DNA of 5,830 nt from VBDM01 sp035317085 (GTDB lineage: Bacteria; Pseudomonadota; Gammaproteobacteria; Burkholderiales; SG8-39): contig DATHHS010000257.1 of NCBI GenBank assembly GCA_035317085.1, positions 1 to 5,830 on the forward strand, written 5' to 3'. A program made the position numbers and the translations under genes. The notes beneath the pieces were generated by a model. It ran no database searches. It was given only the letters and a program-made list of their open reading frames with translations, and was not told the DNA's origin. Shown one piece after another: positions 5,722-5,830 of this stretch (position 1 is the first letter of the stretch; each line of letters opens with the position of its first letter).

Positions 5722-5830
5722 GCCAAATAAGGCCGCCCGGTGTCCCCCGAATGCTATCGGCGCGCGGGGGCACCTGCCGCCCCCGTTGCTGATGCAGCCC
5801 CGGTACCCGTTGCGCCCGCAGTGGACGAGG

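Larger units (their letters stand above)
5337..5830. other. Gene-poor region upstream of rpfF, running to the window edge
   Basis: No open frame here shows a recognisable domain or a convincing start with a ribosome binding site. The left third holds the AT-rich rpfF leader and promoter candidates. The middle has a short GTG-started frame (5558-5677) resembling a signal peptide. The right part holds the 11-bp repeat array followed by GC-rich DNA. At the far edge one plus-strand frame turns Ala/Pro/Val-rich from about 5764, and the minus strand is also open across the edge, so a gene boundary may lie just outside. rpfB, often next to rpfF in xanthomonads, is not seen. Confidence 0.6.

Overview
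The window is GC-rich and gene-dense, with G/C-ending codons throughout. It carries an rpf-type diffusible signal factor (DSF) quorum-sensing locus. The gene content (rpfG, rpfC, rpfF, and a COG4091-like SAF-domain protein as neighbour) points to a Pseudomonadota bacterium, probably a beta- or gamma-proteobacterium. I cannot name the genus from sequence alone.

Layout: bases 1-411 (+) are the 3' end of a predicted NAD(P)-dependent oxidoreductase with a C-terminal SAF domain, unrelated to the signalling genes as far as I can see. Bases 412-598 are a regulatory gap with nested inverted repeats, a possible promoter and a striking 17-bp direct repeat just before rpfG. Bases 599-1708 (+) are rpfG, a receiver plus HD-GYP cyclic-di-GMP phosphodiesterase. 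Bases 1726-4239 (+) are rpfC, a membrane hybrid sensor kinase, 17 nt downstream of rpfG and so almost certainly in the same operon. Bases 4240-4382 are a convergent gap with a strong hairpin and a perfect 12-bp palindrome. Bases 4383-5336 (-) are rpfF, the crotonase-fold DSF synthase, facing rpfC. Bases 5337-5830 hold no convincing gene. They contain an AT-rich rpfF upstream region, a short signal-peptide-like reading frame, and a degenerate array of about 11-bp repeats.

How it works, from the known Xanthomonas pathway: RpfF makes cis-2-unsaturated fatty acid signals from acyl carrier protein substrates. RpfC senses the signal through its short N-terminal cytoplasmic region and membrane helices and passes phosphate His to Asp to His (H201, D632, H774) to the RpfG receiver (D74). 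RpfG then degrades cyclic-di-GMP. The window keeps the Xanthomonas convergent arrangement, but no rpfH lies between rpfG and rpfC and no rpfB lies directly upstream of rpfF.

The most notable departures from the textbook system are an extra degenerate receiver domain inside RpfC, an Arg in place of the conserved receiver Lys in RpfG, a low-complexity C-terminal tail on RpfF, and several undescribed repeats in the flanking regulatory DNA. I found no CRISPR array, insertion sequence, tRNA or rRNA.
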